DNA of 64,000 nt from Paracoccus aerodenitrificans (lineage in GTDB: Bacteria; Pseudomonadota; Alphaproteobacteria; Rhodobacterales; Rhodobacteraceae). The stretch is taken from assembly GCF_027913215.1 (NCBI RefSeq), contig NZ_CP115780.1:124001-188000 (forward strand). Direction: 5' to 3'. The notes beneath the pieces were generated by a model that saw nothing but the letters and a program-made list of their open reading frames with translations, searched no databases and had not been told where the DNA came from. Of this stretch, positions 35,531-44,832 are shown piece after piece; the stretch's first letter is position 1; the number at the start of each line of letters is the position of its first letter. The position numbers and the translations under genes are program-made.

Positions 35531-36712
35531 TCAGCTGGAGACGAGGCTGGCCTTCTCCGGGTCATACCGAAACTTGGTAATCGTGCCGTCCTTGATCTTC
35601 TGGACCGCCTCGTCGATGACGAATAGCGGCACCAGGAACCACTCTCGGGGCATCACGGGACGGCCGAACCGATCCGGAATTTCGATGTCGAGCTGTGCAG
35701 TTCCGAAAATCCGGTGGATCAGGTTTTCAAGCCGGGTCTGGTTGATGTTGTAGAGCTCATAGGTCGCCACAACCTCGACCGGCGCCATCAGGAACGTCGG
35801 TTGAAGATGCGCACCGGCAATCCTCTTCTCGACACCCAATGTGGTCACGCCAATCTTGTGCACCAAGTCCCGGTTCTCGGACACCATCGGATGATCGGAC
35901 TTGCTGCGCAGAACATAGATCGTGCCGGTGGTGCTGTCGCCTTCTTCGGGGGCGTCCGCGAACAACGGCCCCGCGACGGACTCGGTGATCCTCCGACCGG
36001 ATTCATCCTTGTTCAAAGCTCGTTGGAGCGAACGCATCAGCATTCTGCTTTCCGTGCCATTGTCGAAAATCACGCGCAGACGGGCATCTGTCCGTCCTTG
36101 ATCAGTGAGAGTCTCCTCGCCCATCTCCGCGACATAGGCTTTTTGCCCCTCAACGATGAAGAAACGGCCCTTCTGGATCTCGGCCTTCAGCTCGAAGGGG
36201 CGGGTTTCACGCTGCCCGGAATCCAGTTCACGCTGCACCTTCTCGAATAGCGGTTGGAAGGTCTCGAAATCCTCACATCGCTGACGGTTCGCGATGTCCT
36301 CCGCCTCCTTGCGTTCGGCGTTCGAGCGGACATGCTTCAACTCGGTGATAGGGGAGGCTTCGACCTCGACACCAAGCGCGGCAAGCAACGCATCATCATC
36401 CAGATCGTCGGCAACTGGCGTCATCTCGGCTCCGGACAGAAGGCCACCAGCGTCGAGGTCGGCAAGAAGGTCAGCGGCTTCCGGCAGCTCCCGCAGCCGT
36501 TGAAGACGCACGGCATAAAGGCGTTCGAAAATATCGCCGTCCTCGGAATGCTGAGGCAGGCGTCCATGCTCGGCGACGAATTTCTGGATGTCCTCGAAGC
36601 CCGCAATGATCCGTTCCTCGCGGGGCGTCCGCGTGACTTGCTTCTTCTTCTCGACCTCGATCCCCAGCTCGGACAGCAGGGCGTCGTCATCATCGGTGAA
36701 CATGTTAGCCAT
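35531..36712 (-). CDS. GIY-YIG nuclease family protein (T5orf172 domain), YeeC-like
   Basis: A 393-residue protein and the last gene of the restriction-like operon. The N-terminal 200 residues are charged and contain two acidic DDDALLAxLGxEVE repeats (around 9-22 and 104-118). A T5orf172-type GIY-YIG domain follows at about 265-345, seen as TIYVLRSK, then HKIGVTT and EKRIAGA with an Arg, and a later Glu in TRLENLIHRIF. The start overlaps the helicase stop by eight bases. In B. subtilis the YeeA-YeeB-YeeC operon also ends with such a nuclease, so I infer this is the cleaving or targeting subunit. The repeats may bind the helicase. Confidence 0.8.
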   Translation of the reverse strand: MANMFTDDDDALLSELGIEVEKKKQVTRTPREERIIAGFEDIQKFVAEHGRLPQHSEDGDIFERLYAVRLQRLRELPEAADLLADLDAGGLLSGAEMTPVADDLDDDALLAALGVEVEASPITELKHVRSNAERKEAEDIANRQRCEDFETFQPLFEKVQRELDSGQRETRPFELKAEIQKGRFFIVEGQKAYVAEMGEETLTDQGRTDARLRVIFDNGTESRMLMRSLQRALNKDESGRRITESVAGPLFADAPEEGDSTTGTIYVLRSKSDHPMVSENRDLVHKIGVTTLGVEKRIAGAHLQPTFLMAPVEVVATYELYNINQTRLENLIHRIFGTAQLDIEIPDRFGRPVMPREWFLVPLFVIDEAVQKIKDGTITKFRYDPEKASLVSS

Positions 36713-38747
36713 TCATCGACTCCTGCTTCATGCGCGTGAGGAAGGCCACGCCTTCGGCCATGCGTTTCTCCCAGGCATCTGTGGAGGTCAATGACGGCAG
36801 CCGCCCGCGCTCCTGCTTGAACTTCACAGCACGCTTGGCGAGGTCTCGGGCTTCCTCCGGGGACAGCTTGATCTTCTTGGCCTCGATCACCGCGGCCACC
36901 TCTTTCAGGCTCTCCTCGCTCATGGTCTTGGCAAGGATTGCATAGGCTTCGCTGAACGGATTGATCCGGTCGATCAGGTCGATATCCAGCTCCTTGACGC
37001 TCATGGCGAACTGGCGAACGCCATCGACAAAAGCGGTGTTGGATGGCGCATCGGTGCCATCCCCCAACAGCGTCTTCTTGGCCTGCTGCGTGAAATTCAT
37101 CGCGGCAATGGCGTGTTGGCGCACGGCCTCCTGATCCGCCTCGTCCAGCTCGGGATACTTGTCGCGAACGATCTTGCCCATTTTCACCTGGGTCAGCTCT
37201 TCCGGCACCATTTCCTCATCGAACAGCCCGCGCTCGATCGCGGTCTTGTCCTGCACGAAGGCTGTAATGACCTCGTTCAGATCGTTCTCGCAGATACGGT
37301 TGGCTTCGGGGCTCTTGGGCTGGGTCAGGCCCTTGATCTCGATCTGGAACGTGCCCTTCTGCTCGTTGAAGCCCACATTGCACTTGCTGTCGTCGTAGCC
37401 GTTCTCGCCATAATCGAAGCCGTCCTGCGCCGTGTTGGCCGGAGTCTTCGGCTTGAACTCGAACTTGGGCGTCAGCACCTGCTCCATCAGCAAGCTCGCC
37501 GCGATGGCCTTCAGCGTGTCGTTGACGGCTTCGCGCACCGCTTCCTCCGAGGCATCAGGTTCGGCGATCAGGTTGGTGAATCGCGCGTGCGTCTTGCCCT
37601 TTGCATCCCGCGTGGCCCGTCCGATGATCTGCACGATCTCCGTCAGACTCGACCGATAACCCACGGTCAGGGCGTGCTCACACCAGATCCAGTCGAAGCC
37701 TTCCTTCGCCATCCCAAGCGCGATGATGATGTCCACATGATCGCGATTGTTCTTCTGGCTCGGGTCCTTGAGAGAGGCGGAAACCTTGTCCCGCTTGGCC
37801 GGGTCATCATCCACCAGGTCGGCGATCCTCAACACCTTGCCATCGGGGCGCTTCACCAGTTGGAAGCCCGTGGCCGGATCGGTGCCCTGCCAATCGCCCA
37901 AGGCGTCGATGATATGCTCGACCTCCCTATGCTTGTCCTTCGTGCTTTCGCGCGAATTGACGTTCGGGATGTGCAGGATCGTCTTCTCGGTCGGGTCCAG
38001 CACCTTCAGCAGCTCGTCGGCATAGGAGCCGCTGTAGAAGAAATACCCGATGTCGAGCGTCTTCAGGTAGGTGTAGCCGCTGAGCTGTTCGTAATAGGTG
38101 TAGGTCACGGTCTCGAACCGCGCCTCATCCTCGGGCGACAGAACGGCCTCGGTGTCACCACGGAAATACGATCCGGTCATCGCGACCACATGCGCCTTGT
38201 CACGGGCGATCAGGGTGCCAAGATGCGCCCCCAGCTTGTTGACAGGGTTGGCCGAGACATGGTGGAACTCGTCCACCGCGATCAGCCGGTCATCGAAGGC
38301 CTCGATCCCGAACTTGTCGACGGCAAAGCGGAAAGTGGCGTGGGTGCAAACGAGGATCTGGTCGTCGCCTTCCAGAAACTTGCCGACCGCCCCGACCTTG
38401 CCGCTGTCACCACCGGGCGCGTTGCAGAGGTTCCAGCGCGGCGCGACGGTCCAGTCGGCCCAGAAGCCGAACTTCGACAGCGGCTCATCGGCGAAGCTCG
38501 ATCCGATCGACTTCTCCGGCACCACGATGATGGCCTGCTTCAGACCCTGATTGTGCAGCTTGTCTAGCGCGATGAACATCAGCGCCCGGCTTTTCCCCGA
38601 GGCGGGCGGCGACTTGATCAGCAGGTATTGCTCCCCCCGCTTTTCATAGGCGCGCTCCTGCATGGTGCGCATTCCAAGCTCGTTGGACTTGGTGGAGCTG
38701 CCATTGGCCGGATAGGAAACGGAAACAGAGGGAACAGACTTGGTCAT
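36705..38747 (-). CDS. DEAD/DEAH-box helicase of a restriction-like operon, YeeB-like
   Basis: A 680-residue superfamily 2 helicase related to type III restriction Res subunits. Walker A is SPPASGKS with Lys52, the DExH box is VDEFHHV with Asp159, and motif VI is QIIGRATRD. The C-terminal 250 residues are helical with no clear nuclease motif. The start is the ATG at 38747 (MTKSVPSVSVSY), which makes an ATGA overlap with the small gene upstream; the longer open frame to 38804 lies inside that gene. It should translocate on DNA using ATP and work with the methyltransferase and nuclease. Confidence 0.88.
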   Translation of the reverse strand: MTKSVPSVSVSYPANGSSTKSNELGMRTMQERAYEKRGEQYLLIKSPPASGKSRALMFIALDKLHNQGLKQAIIVVPEKSIGSSFADEPLSKFGFWADWTVAPRWNLCNAPGGDSGKVGAVGKFLEGDDQILVCTHATFRFAVDKFGIEAFDDRLIAVDEFHHVSANPVNKLGAHLGTLIARDKAHVVAMTGSYFRGDTEAVLSPEDEARFETVTYTYYEQLSGYTYLKTLDIGYFFYSGSYADELLKVLDPTEKTILHIPNVNSRESTKDKHREVEHIIDALGDWQGTDPATGFQLVKRPDGKVLRIADLVDDDPAKRDKVSASLKDPSQKNNRDHVDIIIALGMAKEGFDWIWCEHALTVGYRSSLTEIVQIIGRATRDAKGKTHARFTNLIAEPDASEEAVREAVNDTLKAIAASLLMEQVLTPKFEFKPKTPANTAQDGFDYGENGYDDSKCNVGFNEQKGTFQIEIKGLTQPKSPEANRICENDLNEVITAFVQDKTAIERGLFDEEMVPEELTQVKMGKIVRDKYPELDEADQEAVRQHAIAAMNFTQQAKKTLLGDGTDAPSNTAFVDGVRQFAMSVKELDIDLIDRINPFSEAYAILAKTMSEESLKEVAAVIEAKKIKLSPEEARDLAKRAVKFKQERGRLPSLTSTDAWEKRMAEGVAFLTRMKQESMNG

Positions 38748-39157
38748 GCGGAAATCCTGTAGTCTTGCAAATAGGTGATGGCCCATGCTGGCGGGCTGGG
38801 CCAACTGCGGAAACCTTTGTCATGCCAAGTCACGCTGGCATCCCCGATCAGTCCATTCGTCTCCAGATGCCGAACAAAGGCATCATGGTCATAGAGATAG
38901 GCCTCATCGCCGTGCAGGAAGGCGACGTAGATCTGCTTGCCGAGGTACTTCCGGTCGATGACCAGTCGCCCCTTCAACTGCACCTTGAGGAAGGTTTCAC
39001 CATCGATGTGAACCGCGATGAAATCGGCCCCCTGCCAATCATCCGTCAGGCGAATGCAATTGAAGCCGTAATCCGCCAAGCGGGCCGCAAGCTTGTGAAA
39101 GTTGTAGTTTTCCCGCTGTCGGGAGTTGAGGTCGGCATAGGGGACACGGGCGAACAT
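38744..39157 (-). CDS. Small protein with a PD-(D/E)xK-like core, unknown function
   Basis: A 137-residue soluble protein lying between methyltransferase and helicase genes. Residues 43-62 read GADFIAVHIDGETFLKVQLK. With Asp45 followed by the Gln60-Leu61-Lys62 triad, this has the spacing of a restriction-endonuclease-like fold (D...xK). The N-terminal helix NYNFHKLAARLADYGFNCIR would be the usual first helix of that fold. It starts one base before the methyltransferase stop ends and overlaps the helicase by ATGA, so it is part of the system. It may be a nuclease or DNA-binding subunit; the fold call is from pattern only. Confidence 0.65.
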   Translation of the reverse strand: MFARVPYADLNSRQRENYNFHKLAARLADYGFNCIRLTDDWQGADFIAVHIDGETFLKVQLKGRLVIDRKYLGKQIYVAFLHGDEAYLYDHDAFVRHLETNGLIGDASVTWHDKGFRSWPSPPAWAITYLQDYRISA

Positions 39158-39158
39158 C

Positions 39159-41894
39159 TCAGGCCGGAACCTTCGTCGTCATCTTGGTGTACATGTCGAA
39201 GAGCTTTTCGAGGCGTTCGGTGTCGTTCTTGAAGCGGCGGCCAATGTAGATGCGTTCCAGGGTCTCGTCGTTGCGGTCATGGGCTGCGCGGAGGTTGGCA
39301 GGCATCTTTTCGGGGTCGTAGAGGTCCGCGATGGTGGCCGGGAAATGCGCCTCGCGCGCCAGAAGGATGTCTTCTGCGCAGCGGGTCAAGTCTTCGCGGT
39401 TTTTCTCGGTCAACTTGGGCACGGGGAAGGTGTTCCACACCAATGTACTGGAGTATCGGTAGTCGGACTTAATCCTACCGGCTACCGCACGAACCCAAAC
39501 CATATGAAGACTAGATGATACGACAGAAAAGTCGAACATCTTTGATCCGTATATAGCGGATGCAGAATCCGCTATAACCTGATGCTTGCCGTTCATGATA
39601 CCAGCGGTCACATAGTCTCTGCGCTCAGAAAAATGCCTAGGAATAACCATGCTCATTTGAGTGGTGTGAGGCGTGAACACAAATCGATGCGGGGTATTTG
39701 CATTTTGGTTTGCTTGCTGGCCCCTGCTCTCAAATCGAAGGTGAAAAACAGCATCTAACCGACGGCGAACTTCCGGAATATCCTCGGCATACTTCCGCTG
39801 CCGATCCTCAATCCATAGGCAAAATCTTCGCGTTCCCCTGATATATTCAGCGGAACCTATGTACTCTCGAATAAATTCTTTCGCTTCGGGATGGCTTGAG
39901 ATCAATGCGTCTCTCTCGTCGCCACTAAGGATTAAATTGCCACCGTCCGTTGGCTTGTTTCCATAGTCCATCTTCGAAAGATCATGGATAGCTTTGGTGG
40001 ACTTTTTCACCACAACCTTTGATCCTGGGACTAAGTAAGGGCCAATTACTGAAACTTCTTGAACCTGATCACCCGAGTATAGCTTGGAAATTTGTCTCCC
40101 GTATGGGGACAAGCCTACGATCACGACCGTTACTGCCGCCTTATTGCTAGCAAGGTTACTCCATAGGAAGGAGGTATGTGCAAAATGAATATGGTTATCC
40201 TCATGGAAAATAAGCGGCCACAGCATAGCAACCTGCTCGCCCTGAGTGATAGAATTCGTCGTAACAAAAGCTGATGACGATCCGCTTACTCTGTTGAAGA
40301 TAGCCGCTTTATACATGAAGGCAGCAACATAATCCAAATCTTTGTACTTTTTGAAGACATCCTCAAAAATCCTTCTCATATCCTCCTTTTGATCGGTCGT
40401 TTGGTTAACACTTCCTTGGTAGGGAGGATTTGCACAAATGTATGTCTCACCGCCTTCGTTCTCAAAATCAATCTGCGCCTGATCCAATGGCGTCTGAAAC
40501 AGATCGTCCGCGCTCACCTTTACACCCGTCCCGGTCGGCGGACAGATCGACAGCCAGTCGAGCCGAAGCGCGTTGCCGCAAGTGATCCAGTTCTGACTGT
40601 CCAGCGGCAGGAACTCGGCCAAGGCTTCTTTCTGACCGCGATAGGTCACGTCGCACTGGTATTCCGCGATGATCAGCGCCAGACGGGCGATCTCGGCCGA
40701 GAAATCCCGAATCTCGATGCCGCGAAAATTGGTCAGGGGGATGTCCGTCTTGCGATCGGCCTCGCCCCGGCGGCGGTTGATCTCGGCCTCGATCGCACGG
40801 AGCTGCTTGTAGGCGATGACAAGGAAGTTGCCCGACCCGCAGGCGGGGTCGAACACCCTGATCTTGGCAATGCGACCCCGCAGGTTCGAGAGCTTGCGGG
40901 CATTTTCGCCCGCCTCCTCCAGCGCGGCGTTCAGGTCATCGAGGAAAAGCGGGTTCAGCACCTTCAGGATGTTCGGCACGGAGGTGTAGTGCATGCCCAA
41001 GACAGAGCGTTCGCCCTCATCCGCGACCGCCTGGATCATCGAGCCGAAGATGTCGGGGTTGATCTTGGTCCAGTCCAGCCCGCCGATATGGCTGAGGTAA
41101 CGCTGCGCGATCTTGGAGAAACGCGGCACCTCGGTCGAGCCGGAGAACAGCCCGCCGTTCACATAGGGGAAGGCATCGGCCCAGCGGGGCAGGTTGGCGC
41201 TGGCGCGGTCCTTTGTCGCCACGTTCATCGCGCGGAAAATCTCGCTGATGACCTCATGCGTGTTCGTGCCGTCCCGGTTCGACATGCGGTCGATCGTGCC
41301 GGTGAACAGGTCGGCGGTGGTGATGATGTCGGTATCTTCCGCGAAGAAGCAGAAGATCAGCCGCGCCATGAAGTGGTTCATGTCATGCCGACGCTCAGCC
41401 TTGCCCCAATCGGGGTTGTCCTTCAACAGCTCGACATAGAGGCGGTTCAAGCGGCCCGTCGCCTTGATGTCAAAGGCGCTTTCCTTGATTTGCTTGACGG
41501 TCGAAATGCCCGCGAGGGGAAGGAAGACGCCAAAGCTGTCGGGGAAGTCCTTGTAAGCGCAGGCCACGGTGTCGCCACCGATCAGGTCTTCGGCCTCGAA
41601 GGTCTGGCCGTCGGTGGCGAGGATGAACTTGGCCTTGTGTTTGGTCGTTGCGGGGCTGTCCTTCAGCGCGGCGAGGGTCTGGGAGACCTCACCCGGCGCG
41701 CAAGTTGCCATGTGGATGTTGTTGCGTTGCAGAACGCCGCCCAAGTCCGACTTGTTGGTGTCGCCCTTGCGCAGCTTCTTGATCTCAGTCGCCTTGCGCC
41801 CGAAGGCCTCAAGGAAGGCATAGGGAAATTCCGCCGCATCAAACGGAGCCTCGGCTAGGTCAGAAATGGCCTGTTCGATTTCAACCGGGTTCAT
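39159..41894 (-). CDS. Large SAM-dependent adenine DNA methyltransferase, YeeA/MmeI-like
   Basis: A 911-residue modification enzyme. SAM-binding motif I is FDPACGSGNFLV (from Phe348), and the catalytic motif IV is NPPY (from Asn489), the amino-methyltransferase signature for N6-adenine. About 340 N-terminal residues form a helical domain with AEDTDIITTADLF. The C-terminal 400 are probably the target-recognition part (KMFDFSVVSSSLHMVWVRA region). The length and layout fit YeeA/MmeI-type enzymes; I see no PD-ExK nuclease motif at the N-terminus, so cleavage is probably done by partner proteins. It overlaps the HigA-like gene by ATGA. Codon use in the recognition part (39400-40450) looks more AT-rich than its surroundings. 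Confidence 0.9.
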   Translation of the reverse strand: MNPVEIEQAISDLAEAPFDAAEFPYAFLEAFGRKATEIKKLRKGDTNKSDLGGVLQRNNIHMATCAPGEVSQTLAALKDSPATTKHKAKFILATDGQTFEAEDLIGGDTVACAYKDFPDSFGVFLPLAGISTVKQIKESAFDIKATGRLNRLYVELLKDNPDWGKAERRHDMNHFMARLIFCFFAEDTDIITTADLFTGTIDRMSNRDGTNTHEVISEIFRAMNVATKDRASANLPRWADAFPYVNGGLFSGSTEVPRFSKIAQRYLSHIGGLDWTKINPDIFGSMIQAVADEGERSVLGMHYTSVPNILKVLNPLFLDDLNAALEEAGENARKLSNLRGRIAKIRVFDPACGSGNFLVIAYKQLRAIEAEINRRRGEADRKTDIPLTNFRGIEIRDFSAEIARLALIIAEYQCDVTYRGQKEALAEFLPLDSQNWITCGNALRLDWLSICPPTGTGVKVSADDLFQTPLDQAQIDFENEGGETYICANPPYQGSVNQTTDQKEDMRRIFEDVFKKYKDLDYVAAFMYKAAIFNRVSGSSSAFVTTNSITQGEQVAMLWPLIFHEDNHIHFAHTSFLWSNLASNKAAVTVVIVGLSPYGRQISKLYSGDQVQEVSVIGPYLVPGSKVVVKKSTKAIHDLSKMDYGNKPTDGGNLILSGDERDALISSHPEAKEFIREYIGSAEYIRGTRRFCLWIEDRQRKYAEDIPEVRRRLDAVFHLRFESRGQQANQNANTPHRFVFTPHTTQMSMVIPRHFSERRDYVTAGIMNGKHQVIADSASAIYGSKMFDFSVVSSSLHMVWVRAVAGRIKSDYRYSSTLVWNTFPVPKLTEKNREDLTRCAEDILLAREAHFPATIADLYDPEKMPANLRAAHDRNDETLERIYIGRRFKNDTERLEKLFDMYTKMTTKVPA

Positions 41895-42169
41895 GGGGTC
41901 TGCCTCATAAATGGCTGGACTTCGATCTCATGGGCGCGCGCCATGACCGTCTCCAGCTCGTGGTTCATTTGTCGTTCCATCCAGGAGCGGGCTGAGGTGC
42001 CGAACGCCTTCTCAAGGCGAAGCGCCATCTCTGGCGAGATGCCAGATCGCCCGTTCAGGAGGTTGCTGAGGGTCTGACGGTTGCATCCGAGCACCTGTGC
42101 GGCGTCGGTGACGGACAAGCCGTTGGGGTCAAGACATTCTTGGCGAACAAGGATTCCGGGATGGGTCAC
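41891..42169 (-). CDS. HigA-family HTH regulator without a HigB partner
   Basis: A 92-residue XRE-type protein of the HigA/VapI class: THPGILVRQECLDPNGLSVT, then the helix-turn-helix AAQVLGCNRQTLSNLLNGRS and GISPEMALRLEKAFG. The start is GTG at 42169, chosen because AGGAG stands five bases before it and the family signature begins there; an ATG at 42220 would place the promoter palindrome inside the gene. No toxin gene is adjacent. It overlaps the methyltransferase start by four bases, so it probably controls the restriction operon, as controller proteins do, by binding the palindrome at 42177-42199. Confidence 0.8.
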   Translation of the reverse strand: MTHPGILVRQECLDPNGLSVTDAAQVLGCNRQTLSNLLNGRSGISPEMALRLEKAFGTSARSWMERQMNHELETVMARAHEIEVQPFMRQTP

Positions 42170-42176
42170 GTCAGCT

Positions 42177-42220
42177 CCTACAGTTGACACGACTGTAGGG
42201 TGACAATTGACGGTTATCAA
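42177..42220 (-). promoter_or_regulatory. Promoter and palindromic operator of the restriction-like operon
   Basis: Read on the minus strand, TTGATA (42220-42215) and TACAGT (42197-42192) are separated by 17 bases, a good sigma-70-type promoter. The second hexamer lies in an exact palindrome, CCTACAGT-N7-ACTGTAGG, at 42177-42199. Protein bound there would block the -10 element. It ends 7 bases before the GTG of the HigA-like gene. Confidence 0.6.
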
Positions 42221-42388
42221 TCCAGCTTCAGGGTTGCTTAGGATCTCTAAATGATGGCGTATTTGCGTACTTCATTGCGCGCAATAGGTAGCCAAATGCA
42301 GCAGAGATAACGGGATGCAACAAATACTCAAGCGGGAAGCATAAGATGACTAACAAGGTGCGGGATTCGAACGCCGCAACGCAGTCCC
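42221..42388. other. Gene-free junction segment
   Basis: No coding feature is supported between the promoter of the restriction operon and the IS66 remnant. The base composition is AT-richer than the window average, like the HigA-like promoter region, and marks the edge of the acquired defence module. Confidence 0.4.
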
Positions 42389-42481
42389 TATCTCAAGGCA
42401 ACCCTGACAGCCATCGCCAACGGCCACCCGCAAAGCCGCATCGACGACCTGCTGCCATGGAACTTCAAACCGTCAAGCTAA
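42389..42481 (+). pseudogene. IS66-family transposase, last 30 codons
   Basis: The frame YLKATLTAIANGHPQSRIDD followed by LLPWNFKPSS and TAA matches the C-terminus of IS66 TnpC proteins, which end in a helix and a LLPW motif. Nothing of the upstream gene is present, so the element was deleted up to the defence module edge. Confidence 0.7.
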
Positions 42482-42759
42482 GCCGACCGTGATGTCCTGC
42501 GAACGCTTACGAAGGTCGCGACCTCGTACACCTCGGCTTGGCCGATACGCAGCAGGTCCGCAAGCGCACGCAGATGCGCCGCCGAGATGTGCCCATGCGT
42601 GCGCTGAAGCGCGTGGAGGTGTTCGATCAGGCGATCCCGCACAGGCTCCGCGTCGATGAGCGCGCGGACCTCGGACAGCGCCGCCTCGTCCAGCATCCGG
42701 CCCCGGGTCTTGGCGACGGATCGCCCCTCTCGCGGCAGGCCCGCGGCCAGTTCCGTCAT
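42478..42759 (-). pseudogene. NuoE/FdsG-like subunit, N-terminal remnant
   Basis: About 93 codons from an ATG at 42759 (ribosome site AGGGAG). They encode the helical N-terminal domain of the 24 kDa-type [2Fe-2S] subunit: LIEHLHALQRTHGHISAAHL, ALADLLRIGQAEVYEVATF. The four iron-sulfur cysteines that should follow are missing because the reading frame runs into the IS66 junction. It most resembles the gamma subunit of NAD-dependent formate dehydrogenases. It is unlikely to serve the nuo-like operon 30 kb away. Confidence 0.65.
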
Positions 42760-42841
42760 CAGAAGCTCCCTTGCTCCGGATGCAGGCGGAGAAGATCTGT
42801 CGCCTTGGCCCTGTCCGGCCCGAGGGTGCACTCCGCCTGCG

Positions 42842-44755
42842 TCATCGAACCTGTGCAGGACGCGATTTACCCAGTGCAAACCAAGCCGCAGCGCCGATAG
42901 CGATCGCAGCACCGATCAGGTCGATCAACAGAGTAGCCGGAAACATCAGCGCGAGCCCTCCTACCGCGAAGAGAATCCGCTGCGGTATGCTGACTGGGCC
43001 TGGCACCGGCGTCGCGGCTTGGAGTGAGATTGCGAGCAAGACGCTACCAACCCCATACAGCACGGTCTTATAAACGATGTCGCCCCACGGGCCGTAGAGT
43101 AGCAGTTCAGGAACATAGACGAAGCTGAACGGCATCAACACGAGCGTCGCACCAAATTTGAGTGCAGCGAAACCGGTGCGCATCGGCGGCGCTCCTGCAA
43201 TTGCCGCACCGGCGAAAGCCGAGACGCAGACGGGAGGCGTGATATTCGACAGGCAGGCCGCGTAGAACACGGCCAGATGCGCCGCGATCGTAGGTACGCC
43301 GAGTTGGATCAGTGCGGGCGCAGCCACCACCGAAAGGATGATGTAGGAGCCCGTCGTCGATGAGCCCATCCCGATGATGATGGAGACGAGGGTCACTAGG
43401 CAGAGCGCGAGGAAGAGATTGCCGCCCGAGAACTCGATGAGCACGGCCGAGAACTTGAGCCCAAGTCCGGCGAGGACGATGCCGCCGATAATAATGCCAA
43501 GCGTCCCGATCGCAGCCCCCGCAGCCGCGTTGCTTTGGGCGCCTCCGATGAGGCCCTGCACAACTGCTGTCGGACCCATCCGCGTCGACTTGTGGCGCCA
43601 AGAGAGAACAGCGGCGCTGACGGTGCCCCAGAAGGCGCAGAACTCGGGGGAATAGCCTACGAAGAGCAAGCCGATCACAGCCACGAGCGGCAGAAAGAAG
43701 TGCCACCCACGGGCGAGCACCTTGCGGACGCTCGGGATCTCGGCGGGCGGAAGCCCTTTGAGGCCAAGTCGAACCGCCTCGAGATCGACCATCGTCAGGA
43801 GAAAGATGAAGAATACGGACGCCGGGATGACGTTGATGAGCGCGATCGTGAGATAGCTGGTCTCGGTCAAGGTTGCGAGGATGAAAACCCCGGCTCCCAT
43901 GACGGGCGGCATGAACTGGCCGCCGGTGGAGGCGATGGCCTCGATCGCACCAGCGTCATGGGGTCGGTAGCCCGTGCGCTTCATGAGAGGAATGGTAAAG
44001 GAGCCGGTCGTCACGACGTTCGCGACGGAAGAGCCGGAGATCGATCCGAAAAACGCCGAGGTCATTACCGCGATCTTGGCCGGTCCGCCCCGCCAGCGTC
44101 CCGCTATGGCCGTTCCGAGATCCATGAAAAATGCGCCTGCACCCGAGCGCTCGAGAAAGGCCCCGAAAATCATGAACGGAAAAACGAAGGTCGCAAAAGT
44201 TGCCGTGACCACGCCAAAGAGGGCTTCTTGGGTGGAGTAGGTGAATTCGAGGGTGCGTTCTACTGACATGCCTGGATGTGCAAGCTGCCCCGGCAGATAA
44301 CTGCCGTAGTAGAGCTGAAGTAGAAAGACGATCGCGATCGTCGAGATGACGGGCCCAAGCGCGCGACGGCTCGTTTCCAGCATGACCGCGATGGCGATTG
44401 CCCCCATTGCCAAGTCCCACTGGTTCGGAGCCGAAACGCGGAAGATCGCGTAGCTCACATACTGGTGGATCCAATAGCCCACAGATGCGATCGTGAGGGC
44501 AATCAGCACGATGTCGACGATGCTTGGGCGATCCGTTGGCGACCTTCTTGTCGCCGGATAAAGCAGGAAGACCAGCACCGAGGTCAGCATCAGGTAGACG
44601 CCACGGTTGCTTTCTGTCGACACTAAGCCGAAGCCGGACGTGTACAGATAGAAGAGCGAGAATCCCGCCGCCGTAAGATTGAAGGCGAGCGCATAGAGGC
44701 CGGTGAGCGTGCGGCGGGCCCCTTCGACCCGGAACAGCCAGGGGAAGTTGTGCAT
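42842..44755 (-). CDS. TRAP transporter fused permease (TAXI type)
   Basis: A 637-residue inner-membrane protein combining the small (DctQ-like) and large (DctM-like) TRAP permease domains, as in 4TM/12TM fusions. The large domain has the family loops GSISGSSVANVVTTGSFTIP and GMGSSTTGSYIILSVVAAPA with the DctM-like NITPPVCVSAFAGAAIAG. It takes up organic acids with Na+ or H+ using the TAXI-binding protein encoded 77 bases upstream. Its 3' end is at 42842, and a NuoE-like remnant follows after 82 bases. Confidence 0.92.
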   Translation of the reverse strand: MHNFPWLFRVEGARRTLTGLYALAFNLTAAGFSLFYLYTSGFGLVSTESNRGVYLMLTSVLVFLLYPATRRSPTDRPSIVDIVLIALTIASVGYWIHQYVSYAIFRVSAPNQWDLAMGAIAIAVMLETSRRALGPVISTIAIVFLLQLYYGSYLPGQLAHPGMSVERTLEFTYSTQEALFGVVTATFATFVFPFMIFGAFLERSGAGAFFMDLGTAIAGRWRGGPAKIAVMTSAFFGSISGSSVANVVTTGSFTIPLMKRTGYRPHDAGAIEAIASTGGQFMPPVMGAGVFILATLTETSYLTIALINVIPASVFFIFLLTMVDLEAVRLGLKGLPPAEIPSVRKVLARGWHFFLPLVAVIGLLFVGYSPEFCAFWGTVSAAVLSWRHKSTRMGPTAVVQGLIGGAQSNAAAGAAIGTLGIIIGGIVLAGLGLKFSAVLIEFSGGNLFLALCLVTLVSIIIGMGSSTTGSYIILSVVAAPALIQLGVPTIAAHLAVFYAACLSNITPPVCVSAFAGAAIAGAPPMRTGFAALKFGATLVLMPFSFVYVPELLLYGPWGDIVYKTVLYGVGSVLLAISLQAATPVPGPVSIPQRILFAVGGLALMFPATLLIDLIGAAIAIGAAAWFALGKSRPAQVR

Positions 44756-44832
44756 GGAGCGGGAATCCAGAAACGTAGGTGCGGATAGCCCCGGCCGAAG
44801 TGGGGCCGGGGCAGCATTACTTCTTTGAAGGG

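Noticed and set aside
37113..38567. 484-codon plus-strand open frame opposite the helicase
   Set aside because: Antisense of the helicase, with no domain match; helicase motifs on the minus strand are clear.
41891..42220. HigBA toxin-antitoxin pair
   Set aside because: A HigA-like protein is present but no HigB-type toxin gene lies on either side; the downstream gene is the methyltransferase.
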